Below, piece after piece: positions 15,050 to 22,652 of a stretch of DNA of 64,000 bases (position 1 is its first letter; each line of letters begins with the position of its first letter). Origin of the DNA: DATHAP01 sp963762865 (lineage in GTDB: Bacteria; Actinomycetota; Actinomycetes; JACCUZ01). A program made the position numbers and the translations under genes. Under the pieces are notes generated by a model. The model saw only the letters and a program-made list of their open reading frames with translations. It was not told the DNA's origin and ran no database searches. The stretch covers positions 49,129-113,128 of the forward strand of contig CAVXNC010000019.1 of assembly GCA_963762865.1 (NCBI GenBank), given 5' to 3'.

Positions 15050-15462
15050 CCCAGGTGGTGGACGCGCCAGCCGCCCGGGTCTTCGACGTGCTGACCGACT
15101 GGGCGGCCCACGACCGCTGGATGCTCTTCACCCGCGCCGAGGGCGACAACGTCGTGGGCGGCGAGATCCGCGCGTTCACCGGCGTCGGCCGCCTCGGCTT
15201 CCTCGACACGATGACCATCACCGTCTGGGAACCGCCGCGCCGCGCGGTCGTCCGCCACACCGGCAAGGTCGTCCGCGGGTCCGGCGCCTTCGAGGTCGAG
15301 GACCTCGGGGCGGGGCGCTCGCGCGTCGTGTGGTCGGAGTGGGTGCTGCTCCCGCTCGGTGCCCTCGGTCAGCTCGCCTGGCCGGTCGTGCGCATCCCGC
15401 TCCGCCTGCTCCTGCAGGTGTCGTTGCGCCGTCTCGCGCGGTACGTCGTCAGCAACCCGTGA
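15031..15462 (+). CDS. SRPBCC-family (polyketide cyclase/START-like) protein
   Basis: The 143-aa product begins MAELVLTQVVDAPAARVFDV and continues with LTDWAAHDRWMLFTRAEGDN, the usual entry of SRPBCC ligand-binding folds, then alternating beta strands and a long C-terminal helix (PLRLLLQVSLRRLARYV). The helix-grip fold binds hydrophobic ligands; none can be named. GTG 15031 lies inside the preceding gene, and the stop overlaps the GTG of tag (GTGA), so three genes are translationally linked. Confidence 0.85.
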   Translation: MAELVLTQVVDAPAARVFDVLTDWAAHDRWMLFTRAEGDNVVGGEIRAFTGVGRLGFLDTMTITVWEPPRRAVVRHTGKVVRGSGAFEVEDLGAGRSRVVWSEWVLLPLGALGQLAWPVVRIPLRLLLQVSLRRLARYVVSNP

Positions 15463-16031
15463 CCGGCGGTCCGGTCGTCGGTGCCGACGGCCTCCCACGC
15501 TGCCCCTGGGGCGCCGGCTCGTCGCCGGACTACCTGGCCTACCACGACGAGGAGTGGGGCCGACCGCTGCGCGGCGACGTCGAGCTCTTCGAGCGGGTCA
15601 GCCTGGAGGCCTTCCAGTCCGGGCTGTCGTGGCTGACCATCCTGCGCAAGAGGCCGGCGTTCCGCGCGGCGTTCGCCGGCTTCGACCCGGCTGTCGTCGC
15701 GACCTTCGACGCCGACGACGAGGCCCGGCTGCTCGCCGACGCCGGCATCGTGCGCAACAGGGCGAAGGTCGCGGCGACCATCGCCAACGCCCGTGCGGTC
15801 CTCGACCTCGACGAGCCGCTGACCGACCTGCTGTGGTCGTTCGCCCCCGACCCGCCCGGTCCGGCACCGCACTCGACAGGAGACGTGCCCGCGGTCACTC
15901 CCGAGTCGACCGCCATGGCAAAGGCCTTGAAGCGCAAGGGATTCCGGTTCGTCGGACCGACCACGGCGTACGCCCTCATGCAAGCCACCGGGATGGTCAA
16001 CGACCACCTCGCCGACTGCGCCTTCCGCTAG
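15459..16031 (+). CDS. tag: DNA-3-methyladenine glycosylase I
   Basis: The 190-aa enzyme removes 3-methyladenine from alkylated DNA. It has the Tag zinc ligands: a cysteine in LPRCPWG, a histidine in YHDEEWGRPL and the C-terminal NDHLADCAF His/Cys pair. The catalytic region FERVSLEAFQSGLSWLTILR is present. GTG 15459 overlaps the SRPBCC stop by 4 nt. The position downstream of folP2 and a small membrane protein copies the M. tuberculosis order (Rv1207 to Rv1210). Confidence 0.95.
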   Translation: MTGGPVVGADGLPRCPWGAGSSPDYLAYHDEEWGRPLRGDVELFERVSLEAFQSGLSWLTILRKRPAFRAAFAGFDPAVVATFDADDEARLLADAGIVRNRAKVAATIANARAVLDLDEPLTDLLWSFAPDPPGPAPHSTGDVPAVTPESTAMAKALKRKGFRFVGPTTAYALMQATGMVNDHLADCAFR

Positions 16032-16047
16032 CGGCAACGCCGGAGGG

Positions 16048-16524
16048 TCAGCGGTTGCGGAACGCCTCCAGGCCGGCCATGGCGCGGTCCCGGACGCCGT
16101 GCTGCAGCACCGGGGTCCAGCCGAGCAGCAGCCCCTGGCGGCCCAGCGCCTGCCGCGCCCACCGCCAGAAGTCGAAGTCGTCCTGCTGGTCGACGATCAG
16201 CCCGGCGGTGTCGAAGCGGAAGATCGACCGCACGTCGTTGACGACCGGCCGGCCGGTCTGGGCGAACGTGTAGCGCGCCACCCAGTGCGCCGACCCGCGG
16301 TCGTCGTCCTCGGTGTCGCTGTCGACGAGCTCGACGGTCATGTCCTGAGCGCGACTCGTCAGCATCCGCCACATGTCGCCCGGCTCGCCGTCGGAGAGCC
16401 CCACGAACACCGGGTCGGTGAAGGTGGCTGACGGCGCGTAGCAGGCGGCCATCGTCTCGCCGTCGGCCCGGCCCAGAGCGTCGTAGAGCCGCTCGATCGT
16501 CGCAAGGTTCTCGGCGGCGCCCAC
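16048..16524 (-). CDS. SnoaL/NTF2-like protein
   Basis: The 158-aa product starts MGAAENLATIERLYDALGRA, followed by DGETMAACYAPSATFTDPVF, the typical helix-strand opening of NTF2-like cone folds. It ends with FDFWRWARQALGRQGLLLGW. Such proteins include SnoaL cyclases, ketosteroid isomerase-like enzymes and non-enzymatic ligand binders; no catalytic residue set is diagnostic here. It starts one nt after the enoyl-CoA hydratase stop, so the two form an operon and probably serve the same acyl-CoA pathway. Confidence 0.85.
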   Translation of the reverse strand: MGAAENLATIERLYDALGRADGETMAACYAPSATFTDPVFVGLSDGEPGDMWRMLTSRAQDMTVELVDSDTEDDDRGSAHWVARYTFAQTGRPVVNDVRSIFRFDTAGLIVDQQDDFDFWRWARQALGRQGLLLGWTPVLQHGVRDRAMAGLEAFRNR

Positions 16525-16525
16525 G

Positions 16526-17314
16526 TCAGCGCCCCTCGAAGGTCGGCCGCTGCTTGGCCAGGAACGCCGCGACCGCGCCGCGGTGGTCCTCCGACGACCC
16601 GGTCAGCTCCATCATCTGCTGCTCGAACTCCAGCGACGCGGCGAGGTCGTGCCCCGCGGAGTGCGCCAGCGACCGGCGGATCGCCCCGAAGGAGACCGTC
16701 GGCCCGGCCGCGAGCCGCACCGCCAGCTCGCGGGCCCGCTCTGCCACCGACTCGGCCGGCACCACCTCGGTGAGCAGGCCGAGCTCCAGCGCCTCCGCGG
16801 CCGTCAGCGTCGGCCCGAGCATCAGCAGCTCCTTCGCCTTGGCCAGCCCGACCAGCCGCGGCAGCGACCACGACGAACCCGAGTCGGCGGAGAGCCCAAC
16901 GGCGGAGAACGCCATCGTCAGCTTCGCCGTGTCCGCGGCCACCCGGAAGTCGCACGCGAAGGCGAAGGCCGCACCCGCGCCGGCCGCCGTGCCGTTGATC
17001 GCCGCGACGACCGGCTTCGGCATCGTCGCCAGCAGCGACGCGATCGGCGTGTAGTGCTCCGGCACCGTCGACCACACCGCGTCGCTGTCGGTCTCCAGGT
17101 TGTGCGCGTGCTCGGCGAGGTCCTGACCGACGCAGAACGCCCGGCCCGCTCCGGTCAGGACCACGGCGCGCACCTCGCCGTCCTCCGCCACCTGGGCGAG
17201 GGTGTCGCGCAGCGCGACCTTGAGCTCGGTGTCGAGCGCGTTCATCGCGTCCGGCCGGTTGAGGGTCACCGTCGCGACGGCGCCGGCGAGGTCGAGGTGC
17301 AGGACGTCGGACAC
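16526..17314 (-). CDS. Enoyl-CoA hydratase/isomerase family protein
   Basis: This 262-aa crotonase-fold protein shows LDLAGAVATVTLNRPDAMNA, the oxyanion-hole segment VVLTGAGRAFCVGQDLAEHA and the second loop INGTAAGAGAAFAFACDFRV. GLSADSGSSWSLPRLVGLAK resembles PaaG-type isomerases, where an Asp replaces a catalytic Glu. It would hydrate or isomerise an enoyl-CoA in fatty or aromatic acid breakdown. The PaaX-family regulator directly upstream strengthens a phenylacetate-like role, but no other paa genes are present. Confidence 0.88.
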   Translation of the reverse strand: MSDVLHLDLAGAVATVTLNRPDAMNALDTELKVALRDTLAQVAEDGEVRAVVLTGAGRAFCVGQDLAEHAHNLETDSDAVWSTVPEHYTPIASLLATMPKPVVAAINGTAAGAGAAFAFACDFRVAADTAKLTMAFSAVGLSADSGSSWSLPRLVGLAKAKELLMLGPTLTAAEALELGLLTEVVPAESVAERARELAVRLAAGPTVSFGAIRRSLAHSAGHDLAASLEFEQQMMELTGSSEDHRGAVAAFLAKQRPTFEGR

Positions 17315-17387
17315 GGCTCTCCTGGGTGCGGGTCGAGGTCGGTCGGGTCGATGCGGTCGTACGTCCGGACAGCGCCGCTGAGGCTGG

Positions 17388-18173
17388 TCAGGGCTGCGGG
17401 CCGAGGCAGCTGTCCACGAAGCGGTCAGCGCCGGCCCTCAGTCTCTCGCTCTCGCCGTCGAAGAACTCGGCCGCCTTGTCGCCGGGCCAGTCCTCGGGCA
17501 GCAGCGGGCGCGGCAGGCCGGGGTCCAGGAAGAGGAACTTCCGCCACTCGTGCACCAGCCGGGAGCGAGCGGCGAACGCCGCCTCGTCGTCGGGCTCGGC
17601 GCCCGCCTGGCTGACGAGCTGCTCGGCGTCGGCGAGCCAGCGGCCGTACGCCCGGCCCAGCCCCTCGACGTCCCAGGCCCGCCGGACCAGCCCGACCGAG
17701 TCGCCGTCGTGGCGGGCGACGAAGCGCTCGGCGCGGACTCCCTCGACCTCGAGGAGCGAGTCGACCTCGTCCGACCAGCGCGGGCCGATCCAGGTGGCGT
17801 CGTCGAGCTGGGCGAACCCGAAGAACGTCAGCCCGGCCCGCAGCCGGTCCCGGCGGCTGCGCTCGGTCGGCAGGCCCGTCACGGCGAGGTGCCAGGTGCC
17901 GTCCCACCCGGTGCCCTGGGTCCGGTAGATCCGCGCGGCCGAGTCGTCGAGCCGGCGGGCAGCGCGCGGGGTCAGTGCGTAGCCCGGACCGCCGTCCAGC
18001 CGGACCGGCTGCAGCCAGCCCTGGCGCACCATGCGGGACACGGCGGTGCGCACCGCGGGCGCCGCGACACCGAGCGGTGCCAGCAGCCGCACCAGCGCGG
18101 CGACCGGTGCCCGGCCGCCGCGCGAGCGCAGGTGGTCGCCGTAGAGGTCGAACAGTGCCGAGCGTGCGTTCAC
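17388..18173 (-). CDS. PaaX-family transcriptional regulator
   Basis: The 261-aa product has an N-terminal winged helix (ARSALFDLYGDHLRSRGGRA, APAVRTAVSRMVRQGWLQPV). The central PaaX domain includes WDGTWHLAVTGLPTERSRRD and LRAGLTFFGFAQLDDATWIG. The C-terminal helical domain contains LVHEWRKFLFLDPGLPRPLL. PaaX proteins repress phenylacetate catabolism and respond to phenylacetyl-CoA. GTG 18173 is chosen from alignment of the helix; upstream frame is only a shadow. A four-unit 11-bp repeat lies 15 nt before the start. It reads toward the enoyl-CoA hydratase gene. Confidence 0.9.
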   Translation of the reverse strand: MNARSALFDLYGDHLRSRGGRAPVAALVRLLAPLGVAAPAVRTAVSRMVRQGWLQPVRLDGGPGYALTPRAARRLDDSAARIYRTQGTGWDGTWHLAVTGLPTERSRRDRLRAGLTFFGFAQLDDATWIGPRWSDEVDSLLEVEGVRAERFVARHDGDSVGLVRRAWDVEGLGRAYGRWLADAEQLVSQAGAEPDDEAAFAARSRLVHEWRKFLFLDPGLPRPLLPEDWPGDKAAEFFDGESERLRAGADRFVDSCLGPQP

Positions 18174-18187
18174 GGCTGTCAGTCCTC

Positions 18188-18231
18188 TGGTCGTCGACTG
18201 GTCGTCGAGCGGTCGTCGGGTGGTCGCTACA
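18188..18231. repeat. Four tandem 11-bp units upstream of the paaX-type gene
   Basis: TGGTCGTCGAC, TGGTCGTCGAG, CGGTCGTCGGG and TGGTCGCTACA follow each other without gaps. An 11-bp period places each copy on the same DNA face. Position just before the regulator start suggests a binding array for it, although a decayed low-complexity stretch is possible. Confidence 0.55.
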
Positions 18232-18413
18232 GGTGCTGTTGCGGAGGGCGTCGGGAGCGTCGTGGGCGGCGGTCGGGAGGGTCCATGCCGGTGGTCGTGT
18301 TTCGCGAGGCGAGGGTTTCGCGGGATAATGCCCCAACACACACGCCGTGTCGACGTCTCGCGGGCTGCACGAGTCTTGCCGTCAGCTGGCGTGCACAAGC
18401 GAAGGGAGCCAGC

Positions 18414-18581
18414 ATGGCGGCCATGAAGCCGCGAACGGGCGACGGTCCGCTCGAGGTCACCAAGGAGGGGCGGGGCATCGTCATGCGCGTCCCGCTGGAG
18501 GGTGGCGGGCGACTCGTCGTCGAGCTCTCGGCCGACGAGGCCGGTGCGCTCGGAGACGCGCTGAAGACCGCGGTCGGCTGA
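18414..18581 (+). CDS. DUF3117 family small protein
   Basis: This 55-aa protein (MAAMKPRTGDGPLEVTKEGR, then GIVMRVPLEGGGRLVVELSA) is of the near-invariant actinobacterial DUF3117 family. GAAGGGA at 18401-18407 gives a good ribosome binding site for the ATG. Function is unknown. Strong conservation across the phylum suggests an essential or regulatory role. A 15-bp hairpin closes the transcript. Confidence 0.92.
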   Translation: MAAMKPRTGDGPLEVTKEGRGIVMRVPLEGGGRLVVELSADEAGALGDALKTAVG

Positions 18582-18612
18582 CCGACCGGTTGATCCCGGC
18601 GAAACGACAGGC

Positions 18613-18647
18613 CCGGCCCCGGCCCGCGACGAGCGGGCCGGGGCCGG
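18613..18647 (+). terminator. Strong hairpin after the DUF3117 gene
   Basis: A perfect 15-bp GC stem (core GGCCCCGGCCCGC against GCGGGCCGGGGCC) with the loop GACGA starts 31 nt after the stop. No T tract follows, which is common for actinobacterial terminators. Confidence 0.75.
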
Positions 18648-18696
18648 CGGTCGTTCCCGCCCCCGAACCCGTCGAGAACCGACCCGAGGAGCTGCC

Positions 18697-20196
18697 GTGC
18701 CGCCCACGGTGACCGTCCATGACGCGCCGCTGGCAGGCTCCGCCGCCGAGGTGCTCGCGGTCGCGGTGCGCCCGGTGGAGGGCCGGCCCCGGGCTGGGGA
18801 GGCCGCTACGGAGCTCGGCCGCAGCATGGGCCTCGACGTCGGCACCGCGCTCAGCCGGGCCAGCGCCAAGGCCGAGGCCGGCGAGATCGTCGACCTCCCG
18901 GTCACCGACCCGGCCGTCGGCACCCGCCGGCTGCTGCTCGTCGGCCTCGGGGACGAGACCCCGCTCGCCGCCCGCCGGGCCGGCGCCGCCATGGCCCGCA
19001 GCTGCGTCGGGGTCGCGTCGGTCGCCACCGACGCCCTGGTCGGGCTCGAGCCCGAGTCAGCCCGGGCCTTCGTCGAGGGCGGGCTGCTGGCGGCGTACCG
19101 CTTCCGGGCCGACGGCGCGCGCGACGAGCCGCGGAAGGCCCCGCTCCGGGCGCTCCACCTGCACGTCGGTGGCCGCCGGGCCGCCGCGCTGCGCCGTGCC
19201 GTCGACCTGGCGGAGCTCAGCGCGCGGGCGACGCACCTCGCTCGCGACCTGGCCAACACCCCCTCGCAGCTCAAGGACCCGGCCTGGCTCGCCAAGCGCG
19301 CTCGCGACCTCGGTCGAAAGGGCGGATTCGCTGTTGCGGTGCGCGACGAGAAGGCGCTCGCCGCGGAGGGCTTCGGCGGGCTGCTCGCCGTCGGCGGCGG
19401 GTCGTCGCGCCCGCCGCGGCTGGTCGAGATGTCCTACCAGCCCGGTCGGCTGCGCCGCTCGGGCCCGCACGTCGTGCTGGTCGGCAAGGGCATCACCTTC
19501 GACTCCGGAGGGCTCTCGCTCAAGCCGCGCGAGGCCATGGTCCCGATGAAGACCGACATGAGCGGCGGCGGGGCAGTCATCGCGGTGCTGGCGGCGCTGC
19601 GCGACGCCGGCGTCCGGGTGCGGGTGACCGGCCTGGTGGCCGCGGCGGAGAACATGCCGGGGGCGTCCGCGGTGCGCCCGCAGGACGTCATCACCCACTA
19701 CGGCGGCCGGACCGTCGAGGTGTTCAACACCGACGCCGAGGGCCGGCTGGTGCTGGCCGACGCCCTGGCCTACGCGGACGCGCAGCTCGCCCCCGACATC
19801 GTGATCGACGTCGCCACCCTCACCGGCGCCGCGTCGCAGGGCCTCGGCCGGCGGCACGCCGCCCTCTACAGCGCCGACGAGCCGCTGGCCGAGGGCCTGC
19901 TGGCCGCCGGGGAGGCCAGCGGGGAGCGGCTGTGGCGGATGCCGCTGGTCGAGGAGTACCGCGAGGCCATGGACTCCGAGGTGGCCGACCTGCGCAACAC
20001 CTCCGGTGACCCGCTGATCTCGGGCGGGTCGATCACGGCGGCGCTGTTCCTGCGGGAGTTCGCCGGGTCACGCCGCTGGGCGCATCTCGACATCGCCGGC
20101 CCGGCGCGGGCCGACCGCGACGAGCACGAGGTCAGCCGCGGCGGCACCGGATTCGGGGCACGCCTCCTGCTGCGCTGGCTGCAGGACCTGCGCTGA
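18697..20196 (+). CDS. pepA: Leucyl aminopeptidase (M17 family)
   Basis: This 499-aa cytosolic aminopeptidase removes N-terminal residues with two metal ions. M17 motifs are clear: VGKGITFDSGGLSLKP (metal Lys/Asp), MKTDMSGGGAV, and the signature NTDAEGRLVLADAL. The N-terminal macro-like domain precedes the catalytic domain from about residue 170. GAGGAG at 18686-18691 supports GTG 18697. Length is normal for the family. In peptide turnover it also supplies Cys-Gly and other dipeptide products. Confidence 0.95.
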   Translation: MPPTVTVHDAPLAGSAAEVLAVAVRPVEGRPRAGEAATELGRSMGLDVGTALSRASAKAEAGEIVDLPVTDPAVGTRRLLLVGLGDETPLAARRAGAAMARSCVGVASVATDALVGLEPESARAFVEGGLLAAYRFRADGARDEPRKAPLRALHLHVGGRRAAALRRAVDLAELSARATHLARDLANTPSQLKDPAWLAKRARDLGRKGGFAVAVRDEKALAAEGFGGLLAVGGGSSRPPRLVEMSYQPGRLRRSGPHVVLVGKGITFDSGGLSLKPREAMVPMKTDMSGGGAVIAVLAALRDAGVRVRVTGLVAAAENMPGASAVRPQDVITHYGGRTVEVFNTDAEGRLVLADALAYADAQLAPDIVIDVATLTGAASQGLGRRHAALYSADEPLAEGLLAAGEASGERLWRMPLVEEYREAMDSEVADLRNTSGDPLISGGSITAALFLREFAGSRRWAHLDIAGPARADRDEHEVSRGGTGFGARLLLRWLQDLR

Positions 20197-20240
20197 GCCC
20201 GCGCTACTCTCCGCCGCATTCACCGGGTCAAGGACCGGGT

Positions 20241-20429
20241 TCACATCTCGTCACGGGACTCGTGCCGGCGCCGTCGACGTCCATACACAGCGCCGGCAGC
20301 GAACCCTGACGGGACAGCCACGAGGAGGGCTCCCCCGCTCAGCAGCAGCTGTAGCGCGAATGCAAGAGCGAGGAAGACGGCGAGCCCCACCACCCACGGC
20401 GGCAGGAACCCCTCGCGGATCGGTGGCAC
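20241..20429 (-). CDS. Small two-helix membrane protein
   Basis: The 62-aa product (GTG start) has one long or two short hydrophobic helices (VVGLAVFLALAFALQLLLSG and ALLVAVPSGFAAGAVYG) and a basic tail GRRRRRHESRDEM. No family recognised. It stands alone between two convergent or divergent neighbours. An overlapping ATG 11 nt upstream is out of frame. Confidence 0.5.
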   Translation of the reverse strand: MPPIREGFLPPWVVGLAVFLALAFALQLLLSGGALLVAVPSGFAAGAVYGRRRRRHESRDEM

Positions 20430-20516
20430 AGCGCCATCATGCGGGTTCCCGGGCGCTGCGTCCCCCGCCGAGCCCGGAGTCGTGCGGAGCGGTCACGGCG
20501 TCCGGGAAGGGCGGCG

Positions 20517-21152
20517 TCAGGCGGTCTTGACCCCGACCAGCAGGCCGTCGCCGACAGCGAGCAGTGCGCTGGTCAGCCGCTCGTCCTCGCGGACCGCCTT
20601 GCCGAGCTCGCGCACCGAGGTGGTGTCCTCGTCACGCTGGGTCGGGTCGGCCACCCGGTCGTGCCACAGCGCGTTGTCGAACGCCACGACCCCGCCCGGG
20701 CGGAGCAGTCGCATGGCCTGCTCGAAGTAGCCGGCGTACTCCTGCTTGTCGGCGTCGCAGAAGACCAGGTCGTAGGCGCCGTCGGTCAGGCGGGGCAGCA
20801 CGTCGAGCCCCCGACCGGAGATGAGGCGGACCCGGTTGGACGCGACCCCGGCCTCGGCGAAGGTCTCGCGGGCCGCCCGGTGGTGCTCAGGCTCGACGTC
20901 GATCGTGGTGAGCACCCCGTCAGGACGCATCCCGCGCAGCAGCCAGACCGACCCGACCCCCGCCCCGGTGCCGATCTCGACCACCGACTTCGCGCCGATG
21001 GCGGCGGCCAGCACGGCGAGCGCGGCCCCGCCGCCGGGCTGGATCGGGACGCAGCCCAGCTCGGTGCCCTTCGCGCGGGCGGTCGTGAGCACCTCGTCCT
21101 CGGCGATGAACTCCTCGGCGTAGGTGCGGCTGGACTGCAGGTTCCCGCTGAT
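20517..21152 (-). CDS. SAM-dependent O-methyltransferase, apparent ATC start
   Basis: This class I O-methyltransferase is of the Rv1220c/catechol-OMT type: VVEIGTGAGVGSVWLLRGM (SAM loop), LTTIDVEPEHHRAARETF, YDLVFCDADKQEYAGYFEQA and FDNALWHDRVADP. Homologous sequence begins SGNLQSSRTYAEEF, and the codon before it is ATC at 21152-21150. A full AGGAGG lies 5 nt upstream. No ATG or near-cognate codon fits nearby. The next in-frame choice is GTG 21260, giving a proline-rich 36-residue extension. It is divergent from sigE, as in M. tuberculosis. Confidence 0.85.
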   Translation of the reverse strand: MSGNLQSSRTYAEEFIAEDEVLTTARAKGTELGCVPIQPGGGAALAVLAAAIGAKSVVEIGTGAGVGSVWLLRGMRPDGVLTTIDVEPEHHRAARETFAEAGVASNRVRLISGRGLDVLPRLTDGAYDLVFCDADKQEYAGYFEQAMRLLRPGGVVAFDNALWHDRVADPTQRDEDTTSVRELGKAVREDERLTSALLAVGDGLLVGVKTA

Positions 21153-21249
21153 GGCGGCCTCCTGGTGCGGCGGTGGTGGGCTGGTCGGGTGGTCGGGTCC
21201 GGTGCCGAGCGGCGCGTGGCGCCTCTCGGACGGCGGGAGCCTAGCGGAG

Positions 21250-21276
21250 GGAACCTGCACGATCCGGGTGTCGTTG
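21250..21276 (+). promoter_or_regulatory. SigE-type ECF promoter upstream of sigE
   Basis: GGAAC (21250-21254), a 17-nt spacer and CGTTG (21272-21276) match the GGAAC/GTTG pattern of mycobacterial SigE/SigH promoters and point to sigE at 21343. A perfect palindrome GTCACGTGAC (21276-21285) overlaps its end. Autoregulation is the simplest reading. Confidence 0.55.
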
Positions 21277-21342
21277 TCACGTGACCTGGGCAGCGCGCCG
21301 AGCGCCCCGCCCGCTGGGCAGCAGAGAGGATGACGAGGCACC

Positions 21343-22044
21343 ATGGGTGCAGTGGCCACCGCGGCCATCACGGGTCTGCCGGTCCGCCGGCAGCTCCGGC
21401 CGGTCAGACCGCCACAGGCGGGAGGTGCGCGCGTGAGCGAGCCGACCGCTGCCGAGCGCCCCGAGGAGGCCGACGGCCCCGCAGCGGCGGCGGCCGACTG
21501 GAGCCCGCCCAGCTGGGACGAGATCGTCCGGACGCACTCGGCCCGCGTCTACCGGCTCGCCTACCGCCTGACCGGCAACCCGCACGACGCCGCTGACCTC
21601 ACCCAGGACGTCTTCGTCCGGGTCTTCCGATCGCTCTCGACCTACACGCCGGGCACCTTCGAGGGCTGGCTGCACCGGATCACGACCAACCTCTTCCTCG
21701 ACCAGGTGCGCCGCAAGCAACGGATCCGCTTCGACGCGCTCGGCGAGGACGCCGGGGAGCGGCTGGCCTCCCGCGAGCCCGGCCCGGCCCAGGTCTACGA
21801 CGACAACCACTTCGACGACGACGTGCAGCGCGCCCTCGACGCGCTCCCGCCCGACTTCCGCGCGGCGGTGGTCCTCTGCGACGTGGAGGGCCTGTCCTAC
21901 GAGGAGATCGCCGCCACCCTGGGGATCAAGCTGGGTACGGTGCGCAGCCGCATCCACCGCGGCCGGTCACAGCTGCGCGCCGCGCTCGAGCACCGGGCCC
22001 CCGTCGACGGGCGTCGCCGGCCGGCCGAAGGGCTTCCCGAGTGA
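21343..22044 (+). CDS. sigE: ECF sigma factor SigE (envelope stress)
   Basis: This 233-aa sigma factor has region 2 (RVYRLAYRLTGNPHDAADLT, QDVFVRVFRSLSTY, WLHRITTNLFLDQVRRKQRI) and region 4 (LPPDFRAAVVLCDVEGLSYE, IAATLGIKLGTVRSRIHRGR). It matches Rv1221, the mycobacterial extracytoplasmic stress sigma factor. ATG 21343 gives a 30-residue disordered leader. GTG 21433, with GGGAGG 7 nt upstream, is a good internal start, and several starts are known for mycobacterial sigE. Operon: rseA, rseB-like, htrA, tatB. Confidence 0.95.
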   Translation: MGAVATAAITGLPVRRQLRPVRPPQAGGARVSEPTAAERPEEADGPAAAAADWSPPSWDEIVRTHSARVYRLAYRLTGNPHDAADLTQDVFVRVFRSLSTYTPGTFEGWLHRITTNLFLDQVRRKQRIRFDALGEDAGERLASREPGPAQVYDDNHFDDDVQRALDALPPDFRAAVVLCDVEGLSYEEIAATLGIKLGTVRSRIHRGRSQLRAALEHRAPVDGRRRPAEGLPE

Positions 22045-22652
22045 CCCACCTGGGAGATCGCATCGCCGCCCTCGCGGACGGCGAGCTCAGTCACGCCGAG
22101 CGCGACCGCGCGCTGGCGCACGTCGCCGGCTGCCCCTCCTGCCATGCGGCCCTGGAGGAGCAGCGCGCCGTCCGCGCCCTGCTGTTCTCGGCCGCCGCGC
22201 CGGGGCCCACGCCCGAGACGATGGCCGCGCTGCTGTCGCTCGCCGCTCCCGGCGGTCCGCTCCCGCCGCGCTCCCGCCGGATGCCGCAGGGCCCGGTCGT
22301 CCCCGAGCTGCCCCCACCCCGGCGCCTCGCGCGCCCGTGGGGCGCCCGTGCCGATGGCCGGCGCCCGACCCGCCAGGACTCGCGCCGCCCGGGAGAACGG
22401 GCGGCGCGGCGGGTCCGGGTCGCCACGGCCGGCGCGCTCTCGGTGGCCGGGCTGGTCCTGGGCACCGCATTCGTCGCCGGCGGCGCCGGGGCGCCGGCCC
22501 CGGTCGTCGCACCGGTCTCCCAGCTCTCGGTCGAGCACGGCCGCACGGCGACCGCGGTGACGGTCGGTGACCCAGGACTCGGGCTGATGACCGGTCTGAC
22601 CGGTTCGCCGGCCGGCTCGTCCGGCGGCCCGACCAGCCAGCCGCGGCGGTGA
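22041..22652 (+). CDS. rseA: Anti-sigma factor RseA (zinc-finger type)
   Basis: The 203-aa membrane protein has an N-terminal ZAS domain (MTHLGDRIAALADGELSHAE, then ALAHVAGCPSCHAALEEQRA with the HxxxCxxC zinc motif). A long proline/arginine linker and a single membrane helix at about 133-152 (ATAGALSVAGLVLGTAFVAG) follow. It should hold SigE inactive at the membrane until proteolysis. GTG overlaps the sigE stop (GTGA). The exterior tail is short and disordered. Confidence 0.92.
   Translation: MTHLGDRIAALADGELSHAERDRALAHVAGCPSCHAALEEQRAVRALLFSAAAPGPTPETMAALLSLAAPGGPLPPRSRRMPQGPVVPELPPPRRLARPWGARADGRRPTRQDSRRPGERAARRVRVATAGALSVAGLVLGTAFVAGGAGAPAPVVAPVSQLSVEHGRTATAVTVGDPGLGLMTGLTGSPAGSSGGPTSQPRR

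Noticed and set aside
18188..18231. The 11-bp repeats as a CRISPR array
   Set aside because: Units are contiguous, without spacers, and far shorter than CRISPR repeats.
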